Source of the DNA: Pseudomonas sp. GCEP-101
Lineage (GTDB): Bacteria > Pseudomonadota > Gammaproteobacteria > Pseudomonadales > Pseudomonadaceae
Length of the DNA stretch: 64,000 nucleotides
Direction of reading: 5' to 3'
Assembly (NCBI RefSeq): GCF_025133575.1
Contig: NZ_CP104011.1
Span: 2,294,001-2,358,000, forward strand
Shown here: in pieces, positions 39,021-47,944 of the stretch
Layout of the letters: each line of letters opens with the position of its first letter
How positions within the stretch are numbered: position 1 is the stretch's first letter
Notes under the pieces: model-generated
Databases searched by the model: none
Told to the model about the DNA's origin: nothing
Seen by the model: the letters and a program-made list of their open reading frames with translations, nothing else
Position numbers and translations under genes: made by a program

Positions 39021-40631
39021 CTATCGGCGCAGAATCAGATACAGACCGCCGGCCAGCATCGCCCAGGCCGGCCAGGCGGCGAGGGTGTGGGTGGCGAGGC
39101 CGGTCTCGGCGGCGCCGGCGACCAGCACCGCGCCGATCAGCCGCGCCGGCCAGGCACCGGTGCCGGAGTCGTGGGTCTCGATGACCAGGCGCTTGTCCGG
39201 ATCGGGATCGCGCGACAGCCGCTCCAGCGTCTCGCGCGTCATCTGCGCCAGGTGCGGCAGCTGCTCGATGTGTTGCTGGGCGTTGCGCAGCAGGGTGCCG
39301 GGGCTCATGCGCTCGCGCATCCAGCGCTCCAGGTAGGGCTGGGCGGTGGTCCACAGGTCCAGCTCCGGGTAGAGCTGGCGGCCCAGGCCCTCGATGTTCA
39401 GCAGGGTCTTCTGCAGCAGCACCAGCTGCGGCTGCACTTCCATGTTGAAGCGCCGCGCGGTCTGGAACAGGCGCAGCAGCACCTGGCCGAAGGAGATGTC
39501 CTTGAGCGGCTTCTCGAAGATCGGCTCGCATACGGTGCGGATGGCCGCTTCGAAGTCATTGACCTTGGTTTCCGCCGGCACCCAGCCCGAGTCGATGTGC
39601 AGCTGGGCGACCTTGCGGTAGTCGCGCTTGAAAAAGGCGATCAGGTTGCGCGCCAGGTAATCCTGGTCCTCGTCGGTGAGGCTGCCGACGATGCCGCAGT
39701 CCACCGCGATGTACTGCGGGCTCCAGGGCGTGCGGGTGCTGACGAAGATGTTGCCGGGGTGCATGTCGGCGTGGAAGAAGCTGTCGCGGAACACCTGGGT
39801 GAAGAAGATCTCCACGCCGCGCTCGGCCAGCGCCTTGAAGTCGGTGCGCTGGTCGCGAAGGGTGGCAAGGTCGGTGACCGGGATGCCGTAGATGCGTTCC
39901 ATCACCAGTACCTTGGGGCGGCACCAGTCCCAGTAGACCTGGGGCACGTAGAGCAGCGGCGAGCCTTCGAAGTTGCGCCGCAGCTGCGAGGAGTTGGCCG
40001 CTTCGCGCAGCAGGTCCAGCTCGTCGTAGATGGTCTTCTCGTAGTCGCTGACCACCTCGGCCGGGTGCAGGCGGCGGGCGTCGGCGGAGATGCGCTCGGC
40101 GGTGCGTGCGAGGATGTGCAGCCAGGCGATGTCGGAGCGGATCACCGGTTCCAGGTTCGGGCGGATGACCTTCACCACGACTTCTTCGCCGGTCTTCAGC
40201 TGCGCGGTGTGCACCTGCGCCACCGAGGCGGAGGCCAGCGGTTCGCGCTCGAAGCGGGCGAACACCTGCTCGATCGTCGCGCCCAGCTGCTGCTCGATCA
40301 GCGCCACGGCCTGTTCGGGCGGGAAGGGCGGCACCTTGTCCTGCAGGAAGGCCAGCTCCAGGGCGATGTCGTCGGGCAGCAGGTCGCGGCGGGTGGAGAG
40401 GATCTGGCCGAACTTGATGAAGATCGGCCCGAGGTCTTCCAGCGCCAGCCGCAGGCGTGCGCCACGGCTGAGCGCCAGTGGCTTGCGCGGCAGCCAGCGC
40501 CACGGCAGCAGACCGCCCGCCAGGCGCAGCCACCAGGGCAGGAAGGGCAGTTCGAGGACCATGTCGTCCAGGCGGTAGCGGATGGCTACGCGCTGGATGC
40601 GCAGCAGGCGGCGGAAGGCGAGCAGCTTCAT
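39021..40631 (-). CDS. ubiB: Ubiquinone biosynthesis ATPase UbiB
   Basis: This 536-residue member of the atypical ABC1/UbiB kinase-like family supports ubiquinone synthesis through ATPase activity. Family signatures are [19 protein letters not shown] (KxGQ), [35 protein letters not shown] and [10 protein letters not shown]. Two hydrophobic helices close the C-terminus ([29 protein letters not shown]). The ATG overlaps the ubiJ stop by 4 bp. Confidence 0.96.
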   Translation of the reverse strand: MKLLAFRRLLRIQRVAIRYRLDDMVLELPFLPWWLRLAGGLLPWRWLPRKPLALSRGARLRLALEDLGPIFIKFGQILSTRRDLLPDDIALELAFLQDKVPPFPPEQAVALIEQQLGATIEQVFARFEREPLASASVAQVHTAQLKTGEEVVVKVIRPNLEPVIRSDIAWLHILARTAERISADARRLHPAEVVSDYEKTIYDELDLLREAANSSQLRRNFEGSPLLYVPQVYWDWCRPKVLVMERIYGIPVTDLATLRDQRTDFKALAERGVEIFFTQVFRDSFFHADMHPGNIFVSTRTPWSPQYIAVDCGIVGSLTDEDQDYLARNLIAFFKRDYRKVAQLHIDSGWVPAETKVNDFEAAIRTVCEPIFEKPLKDISFGQVLLRLFQTARRFNMEVQPQLVLLQKTLLNIEGLGRQLYPELDLWTTAQPYLERWMRERMSPGTLLRNAQQHIEQLPHLAQMTRETLERLSRDPDPDKRLVIETHDSGTGAWPARLIGAVLVAGAAETGLATHTLAAWPAWAMLAGGLYLILRR

Positions 40632-41251
40632 GCGTCGGGTTTGATCTTCTGGGTCAGGCGGGTGATCCGCGCGTCGAGGCGGTCGAGGGAGATCTTCAAC
40701 TGGTCCAGCTCGGCGAAGCGCGCTTCGGCTTCATGCTGGCCGACCAGGGTGCGGCTTTCCTCGGCCAGGTAGTCGGCGAGGCTCAGGCGCAGGCTTTCCA
40801 GGCTGTCGCCAGCCCAGGCCACCCCGCCGCGCAGGCGCGCGCCGAGCAGCTGCGTGGGCACCGGGCCAAGCCAGCGGGAGACTTCGTACTCCCAGTCCAG
40901 CTCGAGGCTCTGGAGGATATCGGCCAGCTCCAGCAGCATCGCGCTGTCGCCGCCCATGGTCACGTCCGGGCTGTGCAGGACGCGGGTCTTGTCCTTGGCC
41001 AGGGCCAGTTGCAGCAGGCTGCCGGCGGGGGCGACGAGGGTGCAGTCGGCCGGCGCCTCATGGTGCGCGGCCAGGTGCAGGCCGTCGGCGTCGGGCAGGA
41101 TGAACAGCTTGAGCGCGGGCGCCTGGCAGTCCACTTCCAGCACCTTGCCGGCGAGCCGGCCAAGCCGCCGCAGGGCCACGCCGTCGAGCCGCAGCACGCG
41201 GTTGACGGTGGCTTCGGCGCTGGCCAGGGCGGCCTGCAGGAGCAGGCTCAT
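40628..41251 (-). CDS. ubiJ: Ubiquinone biosynthesis accessory factor UbiJ
   Basis: This 207-residue SCP2-domain protein (about residues 15-115) ends in a predicted coiled coil ([20 protein letters not shown]). UbiJ binds lipid intermediates and holds the Ubi hydroxylase complex together with UbiK in E. coli. Its start overlaps the ubiE stop by one base (TGATG), and its stop overlaps the ubiB start. Confidence 0.92.
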   Translation of the reverse strand: MSLLLQAALASAEATVNRVLRLDGVALRRLGRLAGKVLEVDCQAPALKLFILPDADGLHLAAHHEAPADCTLVAPAGSLLQLALAKDKTRVLHSPDVTMGGDSAMLLELADILQSLELDWEYEVSRWLGPVPTQLLGARLRGGVAWAGDSLESLRLSLADYLAEESRTLVGQHEAEARFAELDQLKISLDRLDARITRLTQKIKPDA

Positions 41252-42033
41252 CAGGGCTTGATGCCGCGGTGCAGGGCGACCACGCCGCCGGTCATGTTGT
41301 GGTAGGTGACGCGGTCGAAGCCGGCCTCCACCATCATCGACTTCAGCGTTTCCTGGTCGGGGTGCATGCGGATCGATTCGGCGAGGTAGCGGTAGCTCTC
41401 GGAATCGTTGGTCACCAGCTTGCCCATCAGCGGCAGGAGGGTGAAGGAATAGGCGTCGTAGGCCTTGGACAGCAGGCTGCTGGTGGGCTTGGAGAACTCC
41501 AGCACGAGCAGGCGGCCGCCGGGCTTGAGCACGCGCAGCATCGAACGGATGGCTTCGTCCTTGTGGGTGACGTTGCGCAGGCCGAAGGCGATGGTCACCG
41601 CGTCGAAGTAGTTGTCGGGGAAGGGCAGCTTCTCGGCGTCGGCCTGGACGAAGCTGACGTTGCCGGCGACGCCGCTGTCGAGCAGCTTGTCGCGGCCGAC
41701 CTTGAGCATCGAGGCGTTGATGTCGGCCAGCACCACCTCGCCGGTCGGGCCGACCAGGCGGGAGAACTGGCGGGTCAGGTCGCCGGTGCCGCCGGCGATG
41801 TCCAGCACCCGGTTGCCGGCGCGCACGCCGGACAGCTCGATGGTGAAGCGCTTCCACAGACGGTGGATGCCGCCGGACATCAGGTCGTTCATCAGGTCGT
41901 ACTTGGCGGCGACCGAGTGGAAGACCTCGGCGACCTTCTCGGCCTTCTCGCTCTCGCGCACGGTCTTGTAGCCGAAGTGCGTGGTGGGGTCGGCGCCGTC
42001 CTGGCCGGCTTGGGGCTTGCGCGGTTCGCTCAT
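41251..42033 (-). CDS. ubiE: Demethylmenaquinone/ubiquinone C-methyltransferase UbiE
   Basis: This 260-residue SAM methyltransferase carries out a C-methylation in ubiquinone synthesis. Motifs are [28 protein letters not shown], the SAM loop [28 protein letters not shown] and [14 protein letters not shown]. The start at 42033 gives the expected N-terminus [10 protein letters not shown]. It is first of ubiE-ubiJ-ubiB. Confidence 0.96.
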   Translation of the reverse strand: MSEPRKPQAGQDGADPTTHFGYKTVRESEKAEKVAEVFHSVAAKYDLMNDLMSGGIHRLWKRFTIELSGVRAGNRVLDIAGGTGDLTRQFSRLVGPTGEVVLADINASMLKVGRDKLLDSGVAGNVSFVQADAEKLPFPDNYFDAVTIAFGLRNVTHKDEAIRSMLRVLKPGGRLLVLEFSKPTSSLLSKAYDAYSFTLLPLMGKLVTNDSESYRYLAESIRMHPDQETLKSMMVEAGFDRVTYHNMTGGVVALHRGIKP

Positions 42034-42183
42034 GGCATTTCTACCCTGGAAGTCAGTGGCGGGCATTCTAACAGGAAGCAGAGAAAACGCCGCCCTGCTC
42101 GCGACCCGGTCGGGGCTTCCTGGGTGCGGCGATACGGCGCGGCGCGTATCATTTGGCAGGTCAGTCACTCGCGGAGTTCAAGA

Positions 42184-42459
42184 ATGTCCCGTATCCACGT
42201 CGAACGTAATCACTCTCTGGGCCTGGAAGCCGCGCGCGCCAAGGCGCAGAAGCTCGCCGACAAGCTCACCCGCGAGCATGGCGTGAGCAGCGAGTGGCAG
42301 GGCGACACCCTGCTGTTCAAGCGCAGCGGCGTGGACGGGCGCATCGAAGTGGGCGCGGACAAGGTCGCAGTGGAGGTGAAGCTGGGCCTGATGCTCTCCG
42401 CCATGGGCGGCCTGCTCAAGGGCGAGATCGAACGCGCGCTGGATAAGGCGCTGGCGTGA
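42184..42459 (+). CDS. Polyhydroxyalkanoic acid system family protein (PA5062-like)
   Basis: This 91-residue small protein (MSRIHVERNHSLGLEAARAK) resembles the PHA granule-region family found next to PHA loci. It has no signal peptide. It is divergent from ubiE and upstream of phaI on the same strand. The molecular role is not established. A GC-rich hairpin at 42467-42487 follows the stop without a T tract. Confidence 0.85.
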   Translation: MSRIHVERNHSLGLEAARAKAQKLADKLTREHGVSSEWQGDTLLFKRSGVDGRIEVGADKVAVEVKLGLMLSAMGGLLKGEIERALDKALA

Positions 42460-42466
42460 TTTTCGC

Positions 42467-42487
42467 GGCCCCGCGCCCTGCGGGGCC
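42467..42487 (+). terminator. Weak hairpin after the PHA-system gene
   Basis: An 8-bp stem GGCCCCGC with complement and a 5-nt loop, with no T run. It may partly separate this gene from phaI. Confidence 0.4.
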
Positions 42488-42625
42488 CTGCCGCTTTGTT
42501 GCGGCGCCAGCTCCACTGCGAAGCTGGTATGTGTTTTCTAATTTTCCCCGATACCTTGGCTCACAGTCCCGCCTGATGCGGGCCGCTATTCGACATCATC
42601 GAATCTGAACCTGTGAGGTGCCACC

Positions 42626-43036
42626 ATGGCCAAGGCTGTCAGCAAGAAGAAAGTCGCGGAACTCGAATCCTCCCTCTACGCCGATGCCAAGCACTACGCC
42701 CGGCAGATCTGGCTCGCCGGCCTGGGCACCTATGCCCGCGTGGGCGCCGAAGGCAGCGAATACTTCAAGGAACTGGTCAAGTCCGGCGAGTCCGTGGAGA
42801 AGAAGGGCCGCGACCTGGTGAGCACCCAGATCGACGCCGCCAACGACAGCGTCAAGGGCCGCCTGCACAGCGTGAAGGCCAAGCTGAACTTCGAGAAGAT
42901 CGAAGCGGCGTTCGATGCGCGCGTCGCCTCCGCCCTCAACCGAATCGGAATTCCCTCCAGGCGTGATGTGGAGGCGCTCTCTGCTAAGCTGGATGAGCTG
43001 AGCGCAGTGCTCGAGCGTGTCGCGAGAACCCAATAA
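42626..43036 (+). CDS. phaI: PHA granule-associated phasin PhaI
   Basis: This 136-residue phasin has the family signature YARQIWLAGLGTYARVG followed by a long amphipathic helix and a C-terminal leucine-zipper-like segment (DVEALSAKLDELSAVLERVA). It coats PHA granules. It starts at MAKAVSKKKVAELE and is followed 10 bp later by phaF, with which it shares the phasin domain. Confidence 0.93.
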   Translation: MAKAVSKKKVAELESSLYADAKHYARQIWLAGLGTYARVGAEGSEYFKELVKSGESVEKKGRDLVSTQIDAANDSVKGRLHSVKAKLNFEKIEAAFDARVASALNRIGIPSRRDVEALSAKLDELSAVLERVARTQ

Positions 43037-43046
43037 GGAGAGCAGG

Positions 43047-44018
43047 ATGGCTGGCAAAAAAACTACCGATAAAAAAGAGTCCAGTTGGATCGGCGAGATC
43101 GAGAAATACTCGCGGCAGATCTGGCTGGCTGGCTTGGGGGCCTACTCGAAGGTCAGCAAGGACGGCAGCAAGGTGTTCGAGTCCCTCGTGAAGGATGGCG
43201 AGAAGGCCGAAAAACAAGCCAAGACCGAGGTTGAAGGTGCGGTGAAAACCTCCGCCCGTTCCGCGAAGTCGCGCGTCGATGCCGTCAAGGGCGCCGCGAT
43301 CGGCAAGTGGGGCGAGCTGGAAGAGGCCTTCGACAAACGCCTGAACAGCGCGATCTCGCGCCTGGGCGTGCCCAGCAGCCGTGAAGTGAAGGACCTGCAC
43401 AGCAAGGTCGACAGCCTCACCAGGCAGATCGAGAAACTCACCGGCGTCAGCGTCGCCAAACCGGCCGCCAAGGCCGCCGCCAAACCCGCAGCGAAAGCCG
43501 CCGCCAAACCGGCCGCGAAACCCGCTGTGAAGACCGCGGCCTCCAAGCCGGCGGCCAAGGCTGCCGCCAAGCCCGCTGCGAAACCTGCAGCGAAGCCGGC
43601 CGCCAAGCCTGCTGCTAAAGCCGCCGCCAAACCGGCTGCCAAGGCGGCCGCCAAACCCGCTGCCAAGCCTGCTGCGAAGCCGGCTGCCAAGGCTGCGGCC
43701 AAGCCCGCTGCGAAACCGGCCGCCAAGCCCGCTGCTGCGAAAGCTGCCGCGAAGCCGGCTGCCAAGCCCGCTGCGAAAAGCGCTGCAAAACCGGCTGCGG
43801 CCGCCAAGCCTGCCGCTGCGAAACCTGCAGCCAAGCCTGCCGCGGCGAAGAAGCCGGCCGTGAAGAAACCCGCTGCGCCCAAGGCCGCCGCCAAGCCGGC
43901 TGCTGCGAAACCGGCTGCCGCTCCGGCCGCCACTCCGGCTCCGTCGGCTCCCGCCGCCGCGCCGGCCGTGACGCCGTCCGCCGCTGCTCCGGCAACGCCG
44001 CCGCCGTCCCAGGCCTGA
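43047..44018 (+). CDS. phaF: PHA granule protein PhaF with histone-like tail
   Basis: This 323-residue protein has an N-terminal phasin domain (about 1-130, YSRQIWLAGLGAYSKVS and heptad helix SREVKDLHSKVDSLTRQIEK) and a C-terminal tail of about 25 KPAA-type repeats rich in Ala, Lys and Pro. The tail resembles histone H1 and binds DNA in P. putida, tying granule segregation to the nucleoid. The ATG at 43047 follows an AAGGAGAG ribosome-binding site. It is convergent with phaD. Confidence 0.94.
   Translation: MAGKKTTDKKESSWIGEIEKYSRQIWLAGLGAYSKVSKDGSKVFESLVKDGEKAEKQAKTEVEGAVKTSARSAKSRVDAVKGAAIGKWGELEEAFDKRLNSAISRLGVPSSREVKDLHSKVDSLTRQIEKLTGVSVAKPAAKAAAKPAAKAAAKPAAKPAVKTAASKPAAKAAAKPAAKPAAKPAAKPAAKAAAKPAAKAAAKPAAKPAAKPAAKAAAKPAAKPAAKPAAAKAAAKPAAKPAAKSAAKPAAAAKPAAAKPAAKPAAAKKPAVKKPAAPKAAAKPAAAKPAAAPAATPAPSAPAAAPAVTPSAAAPATPPPSQA
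43453..43915 (+). repeat. KPAA-coding repeat tract in phaF
   Basis: About 460 bp of degenerate short tandem repeats encode AKPAAK units. Synonymous codons vary (GCC/GCT/GCG, AAG/AAA), so the repeat is kept at protein level rather than as identical DNA. Confidence 0.9.
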
Positions 44019-44038
44019 TCGGTCTGCTGCAACACCCA

Positions 44039-44067
44039 CGCCCGGCCTTGCGCCGGGCGTTTTCATT
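44039..44067 (+). terminator. Intrinsic terminator after phaF
   Basis: An 8-bp stem CGCCCGGC/GCCGGGCG with a 5-nt loop is followed by TTTTCATT, 20 bp after the phaF stop. It has no T run on the opposite strand, so it serves phaIF rather than phaD. Confidence 0.88.
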
Positions 44068-44096
44068 CCCCCACGCAAAAAGCTGGCAGGGGACGG

Positions 44097-44711
44097 TCAG
44101 GGCGCGAGATAGCGCTTGGCGAGCCGCTCGGCGATCAGCTGCGAGTCCGGCCGCAGGTGCGGCGCCACCAGCATCATCACCTGGAACACCACCTGGCGGA
44201 CGTCACCCTCGTGGCCGAGGATGCGCTGGTAGTCGAGGGAGAACAGCAGCGTCAGGGTGATCTGCTCTACCAGCTGGCCGAGGGCTTCGGTGTCGCTGGC
44301 CAGTTCATCCTGTGCCTTGAGCTGCGCCAGCAGGGTGGCCAGGGTGCGCTTGAGCTGGTTGAGCCAGGCGCGCACGCCGCGGGCCAGCTTGGGCAGGCGG
44401 CCGGCGAGGTTGGAGAGGTCCTGGAAGAGGAAGCGGTAATGCGCCAGGCGCTCGACGATCAGGTGCAGGAACAGCCAGTAGTCCCCGGCGCCCAGCCGCA
44501 CGTTCTCGGGTGGGTCGAGCAGCGGCGCCAGTTCATCCTGGAAGCGCTCGAACAGCGCCAGCACCAGCGGCTCCTTGCCGTGGAAGTGGTAATAGAGATT
44601 GCCCGGGCTGATGCCCAGTTCAGTGGCGATCTCCAGTGTGGACACGTTGGGCTCGCCCTGCTCGTTGAACAGCAGCAGGGCGCATTCGAGAATCCGGTCG
44701 CGCGTTTTCAT
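44097..44711 (-). CDS. phaD: TetR-family regulator PhaD
   Basis: This 204-residue TetR protein has an N-terminal helix-turn-helix (STLEIATELGISPGNLYYHF) and a helical ligand-binding domain. In P. putida PhaD activates the pha genes in response to CoA intermediates. It is last of phaC1-phaZ-phaC2-phaD. A gap of about 210 bp with a REPIN separates it from phaC2. Confidence 0.93.
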   Translation of the reverse strand: MKTRDRILECALLLFNEQGEPNVSTLEIATELGISPGNLYYHFHGKEPLVLALFERFQDELAPLLDPPENVRLGAGDYWLFLHLIVERLAHYRFLFQDLSNLAGRLPKLARGVRAWLNQLKRTLATLLAQLKAQDELASDTEALGQLVEQITLTLLFSLDYQRILGHEGDVRQVVFQVMMLVAPHLRPDSQLIAERLAKRYLAP

Positions 44712-44800
44712 CCGTGTTCAGGTTCCAGCCGCAGTGGGGCTGACGATAGCGTTGGTGAGCGGCGGCCCGCAATTGCCCACGCACAAACTTTCGAGGAGCT

Positions 44801-44889
44801 GTAGGAGCGAGCTTGCTCGCGAACTGCCTGACGCTCGGCGCCCTCGAAGAGGTTCGCGAGCAAGAACTAGGCGTCCCCCTCGCTCCTAC
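44801..44889. repeat. REPIN with a CTAGG-containing insert
   Basis: A forward REP (44801-44824) is paired with a reverse REP (44852-44889) split by a clean 14-bp insert, AACTAGGCGTCCCC, after GCGAGCAAG. It lies between phaC2 and phaD. Confidence 0.88.
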
Positions 44890-44922
44890 GAAAATCAGAA
44901 TAGTGCCAACGGGTTGGCGCAC

Positions 44923-46605
44923 TCAGCGCACATGCACGTAGGTGCCCGGCGCCGCTTCCTTGGGCGGGTACTCGGCATTGCCCAGCTCGAAGCTCACCGG
45001 GCGGCGTTCGCCGGAGCGCTCCTGGATCCACTCCAGCCACAGCGGCCACCAGCTGCCTTCCTGGCGCTTGGTGTCGTAGTACCAGGCGCGCGGGTCGGAG
45101 CTGATCTTGCCGTTCTCGAAGTAGCAGGCCTTGGGGTTGCCCGGCGGGTTGAGGATGCTCTGGATGTGCCCGCTGTTGGAGAGCACGAAGCGGGTGTCGC
45201 CGCCCAGCAGCTGGGCCGAGCGGTACACCGCATCCCACGGGGTGATGTGGTCGGTGATGCCGGCGACGTGAAAGTTGTCCACCGCCACCTTCTTCAGGTC
45301 GATGGCGGTACCGTTGACTTCCATCGCGCCGGGGCGGGCCAGCGGGTTGTGCTTGAAGAAGTCGAGGAAGTCGCCGTGCAGCGCGGCGGGCAGGCGGGTG
45401 TTGTCGTTGTTCCAGTAGAGGATGTCGAAGGCCGGCGGCTGCTTGCCCAGCAGGTAGTTGTTGACCCAGTAGTTCCAGATCAGGTCGTTGGGGCGCATCC
45501 AGGCGAACACCTTGGCCATGTCGCGGCCGTCCAGCACACCGTGCTGGTAGGAGCGGCGCTTGCTGGTCTCCAGGGTCTGCTCGTCGGCGAACAGCGCGGC
45601 GGGGGTTTCCACCTGGCTGTCCAGCAGGCTGACCAGGTAGGTGGCGCTGGCGATCTTGCGCAGTTGCCGGCGTGCCTGCAGGTGGCCCTGCAGCGCGGCG
45701 ATGGTCAGGCCGCCGGAGCAGGCGCCCATCAGGTTGACGCTGCGGCTGCCGCTGATGGAGCGGCACACCTCGATGGCCTCGTCGAGGGCGGTGACGTAGG
45801 TCGACAGGCCCCACTCGCGGTGGCGGGCGTCGGGGTTGCGCCAGCTCACCATGAACAGTTGCAGATTGTTCTTCAGGGCGTACTGGACGAAGCTCTTTTC
45901 CGTCGTCAGGTCGAAGATGTAGAACTTGTTGATCTGCGGCGGCACGATCAGCAGCGGCTTGGCGTGCAGGTGCTCGCCCATCGGCTTGTACTGGATCAGC
46001 TCCAGCACCTCGTTGCGGAACACCACCGCGCCGGGCGTGGTGGCCAGGTTCTGGCCGATCTCGAAGGCGCTGCGGTTGACCTGGCTGGGCATGCCGCCGT
46101 TGTGCATCAGGTCGTCGAGCAGATGCTGCACGCCCTTCACCAGGCTCTGCCCGCCGGTGTTGAACAGCTCCTTGACCGCCAGGGGGTTGAGCAGGGTGTT
46201 CGACGGCGAGGCGGCGTCGGAGAGGATCGACAGCAGGAAGCGTGCGCGGGCGCGGTCGTCGACGTTCAGGTCGCTCTCGTCGATCCACGCCAGCAACTGC
46301 TTCTGCCAGGCCAGGTAGGCCTGCACGGTGCGCCGGTAGAAGGGGTTGAGGCGCCAGGACGGGTCCTGGAAGCGCGCGTCCTGCGGGTTGGGCTGCAGCG
46401 GCGAGTCGCCGATCAGCACCTTGCCCACCTGCTTGCCGAAGGCTGCCAGGTGCCTGGCCGAATGCACCGGCTGGCGCACGCCCTGCAGCGCCAGCATGCG
46501 CAGGGTGGATAGCAGGTCCTTGCCGCGCAGGCCGACCATCGCGCTCTGCGCATTCATGTACTGGGTGGGGGCGGGAACGCTACCCGGCTCTGCTTTCTCT
46601 CGCAT
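44923..46605 (-). CDS. phaC2: Class II PHA synthase PhaC2
   Basis: This 560-residue polymerase joins medium-chain 3-hydroxyacyl-CoA units into polyester on granules. The lipase-like box GACSGG carries nucleophile C296; catalytic partners lie in ITDHITPWDAV and SNSGHIQSILNPPGNP. The start at 46605 (MREKAEPGS) has GGAG 8 nt upstream; a GTG three codons earlier lies within that site. Close in sequence to phaC1 in this window, an old duplication typical of pseudomonads. Confidence 0.96.
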   Translation of the reverse strand: MREKAEPGSVPAPTQYMNAQSAMVGLRGKDLLSTLRMLALQGVRQPVHSARHLAAFGKQVGKVLIGDSPLQPNPQDARFQDPSWRLNPFYRRTVQAYLAWQKQLLAWIDESDLNVDDRARARFLLSILSDAASPSNTLLNPLAVKELFNTGGQSLVKGVQHLLDDLMHNGGMPSQVNRSAFEIGQNLATTPGAVVFRNEVLELIQYKPMGEHLHAKPLLIVPPQINKFYIFDLTTEKSFVQYALKNNLQLFMVSWRNPDARHREWGLSTYVTALDEAIEVCRSISGSRSVNLMGACSGGLTIAALQGHLQARRQLRKIASATYLVSLLDSQVETPAALFADEQTLETSKRRSYQHGVLDGRDMAKVFAWMRPNDLIWNYWVNNYLLGKQPPAFDILYWNNDNTRLPAALHGDFLDFFKHNPLARPGAMEVNGTAIDLKKVAVDNFHVAGITDHITPWDAVYRSAQLLGGDTRFVLSNSGHIQSILNPPGNPKACYFENGKISSDPRAWYYDTKRQEGSWWPLWLEWIQERSGERRPVSFELGNAEYPPKEAAPGTYVHVR

Positions 46606-46703
46606 GAACAGCACTCCGTAAAGGTCCGATCTGCTTTGAAGGGCGAAGCAAGGGCTGTACCGGAGTCGGGAAGACCCCGTTCCAGACGCCTGCCGCCGGT
46701 TCG

Positions 46704-46852
46704 AGGGGTGTGCACGGGTATCGACGCGAGAGGGCGACTGCCCGAAAACAGGGCAGTGGATCAGCAGCCGGGTTGCTCTGCGGTCACCTGCAAGGTGCCC
46801 GCAGCGCTGTTCCCGAGTCAGGCGCTACGTGTCGATACCCGTGAACACGCCT
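46704..46852. repeat. Structured intergenic element between phaZ and phaC2
   Basis: The 334 bp between phaZ and phaC2 contain no credible gene. Instead there are inverted arms of about 27 bp with a perfect 13-bp core (CACGGGTATCGAC at 46713-46725, complement at 46831-46843), enclosing smaller hairpins (ACTGCCC...GGGCAGT at 46737-46757 and CACCTGCAAGGTG near 46786). It could be a mobile palindrome or a structured leader of phaC2. Confidence 0.7.
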
Positions 46853-46939
46853 GTTTGTTGTTCGGCTCTTTAAAAAAAGTGCCTGCCGAGTGATCGGTCA
46901 AGGCAGGATGCCCACCGACTGTGACGAAGCGGTGATGCT

Positions 46940-47944
46940 TCAGCTGGCTTTCGGGGCGAAAGGCCGGGGGTGGATGATCGCGCGTTGCCGTTCTTCCTGG
47001 AGGAACTTCATGATGATCGGCGCCACGGTTTCCGCGCGGGTCACCAGGAACAGGTGGCCGTCGTCGATCACGTGGAGCTCGGAGTTGGGGATGCGCCAGG
47101 CGATCATGCGCATGTTGATCAGCGGGATGATCGGGTCGTCGTCACCGGCCAGGATCAGCGTCGGCTGGCGGATCTTGTGCAGCCAGTGGATGCTGGTCCA
47201 GCCGAGGCCGGCGAACAGCTGCCAGTAGTAGCCCATCTTGCCGGAGGAGCGCACCTTGCTGGCGAACGCCATGGCCAGCTTCGGGTCGCGGCGGAAGGCG
47301 CCGCCGTAGATGTCCGGGGCGATGTGCACGCCGTAGGACGGCTGGATGTAGCGCCGCGGGCTGGCCATGCGCCAGAGCACCCTGGGCTTGCCCGGCACCA
47401 TCACCGCACCGGCGGCGGTGGCGGCGAGGATCAGCTTCTTGCAGCGCTCGGGGTAGTCATGGGCGAACTGCTGCGCGAGGGCGCCGCCCCAGGACACGCC
47501 GATGGCCGTCACCTGGCCATAGTCCAGGTAATCGAGCATCCGCGCGGCCAGCTTGGCCAGGCCCGGGAAGCGGTACGGCGTGCTGGGCGTGGACGAGCCG
47601 CCGACGCCGGGGACGTCGAAGGCAATCACCTCCAGGTCCGGGTCCAGCGCGGCGACGAAGGGGAAGACCAGCTCCAGGTTGGCGCCGATGCCGTTGAAGA
47701 TCAGCAGCGGCGTCATGTGCTTCTTGCCCGGACGCACGGCGGTGCGGATGGTCTGCCCGTCGAGCTCGATGGTGCGGAACTCGAAGGGCTGCGCCGCCGG
47801 CGCCTTGCTCGGCAGGATCTCCTCGTCGCTGCGTTTGCTGCGCGCGCGCCGGCTCGTCGGCGCTGCCGGTTCCACGGCTGGCGACGCTTCTGGAGTGGTG
47901 GCGTCGTCCACGGCGCCGGCTTGCGGGAGGAGTTCTGTTTTCAT
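46940..47944 (-). CDS. phaZ: Intracellular PHA depolymerase PhaZ
   Basis: This 334-residue alpha/beta hydrolase breaks down stored PHA. Lipase box VSWGG carries the serine; AGDDDPIIP and DDGHLFLVT supply the acid and histidine. PAO1 PhaZ is about 285 residues and starts close to QPFEFRTIELDGQTIR; here about 50 residues precede that point, Ala/Pro-rich with a basic patch (SRRARSKR). The ATG at 47944 overlaps the phaC1 stop (ATGA) and no later ATG precedes the conserved domain, so the extension looks real. Confidence 0.94.
   Translation of the reverse strand: MKTELLPQAGAVDDATTPEASPAVEPAAPTSRRARSKRSDEEILPSKAPAAQPFEFRTIELDGQTIRTAVRPGKKHMTPLLIFNGIGANLELVFPFVAALDPDLEVIAFDVPGVGGSSTPSTPYRFPGLAKLAARMLDYLDYGQVTAIGVSWGGALAQQFAHDYPERCKKLILAATAAGAVMVPGKPRVLWRMASPRRYIQPSYGVHIAPDIYGGAFRRDPKLAMAFASKVRSSGKMGYYWQLFAGLGWTSIHWLHKIRQPTLILAGDDDPIIPLINMRMIAWRIPNSELHVIDDGHLFLVTRAETVAPIIMKFLQEERQRAIIHPRPFAPKAS

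Noticed and set aside
42467..42487. Strong terminator before phaI
   Set aside because: Stem is present but there is no T tract, so it is listed only as a weak hairpin.
46704..46852. Insertion-sequence ends
   Set aside because: No transposase between or near the arms and no target duplication seen; kept only as a structured element.
46636..46893. Small plus-strand frame between phaC2 and phaZ
   Set aside because: Starts with TTG without a ribosome-binding site and runs through the inverted repeats; no similarity recognised.
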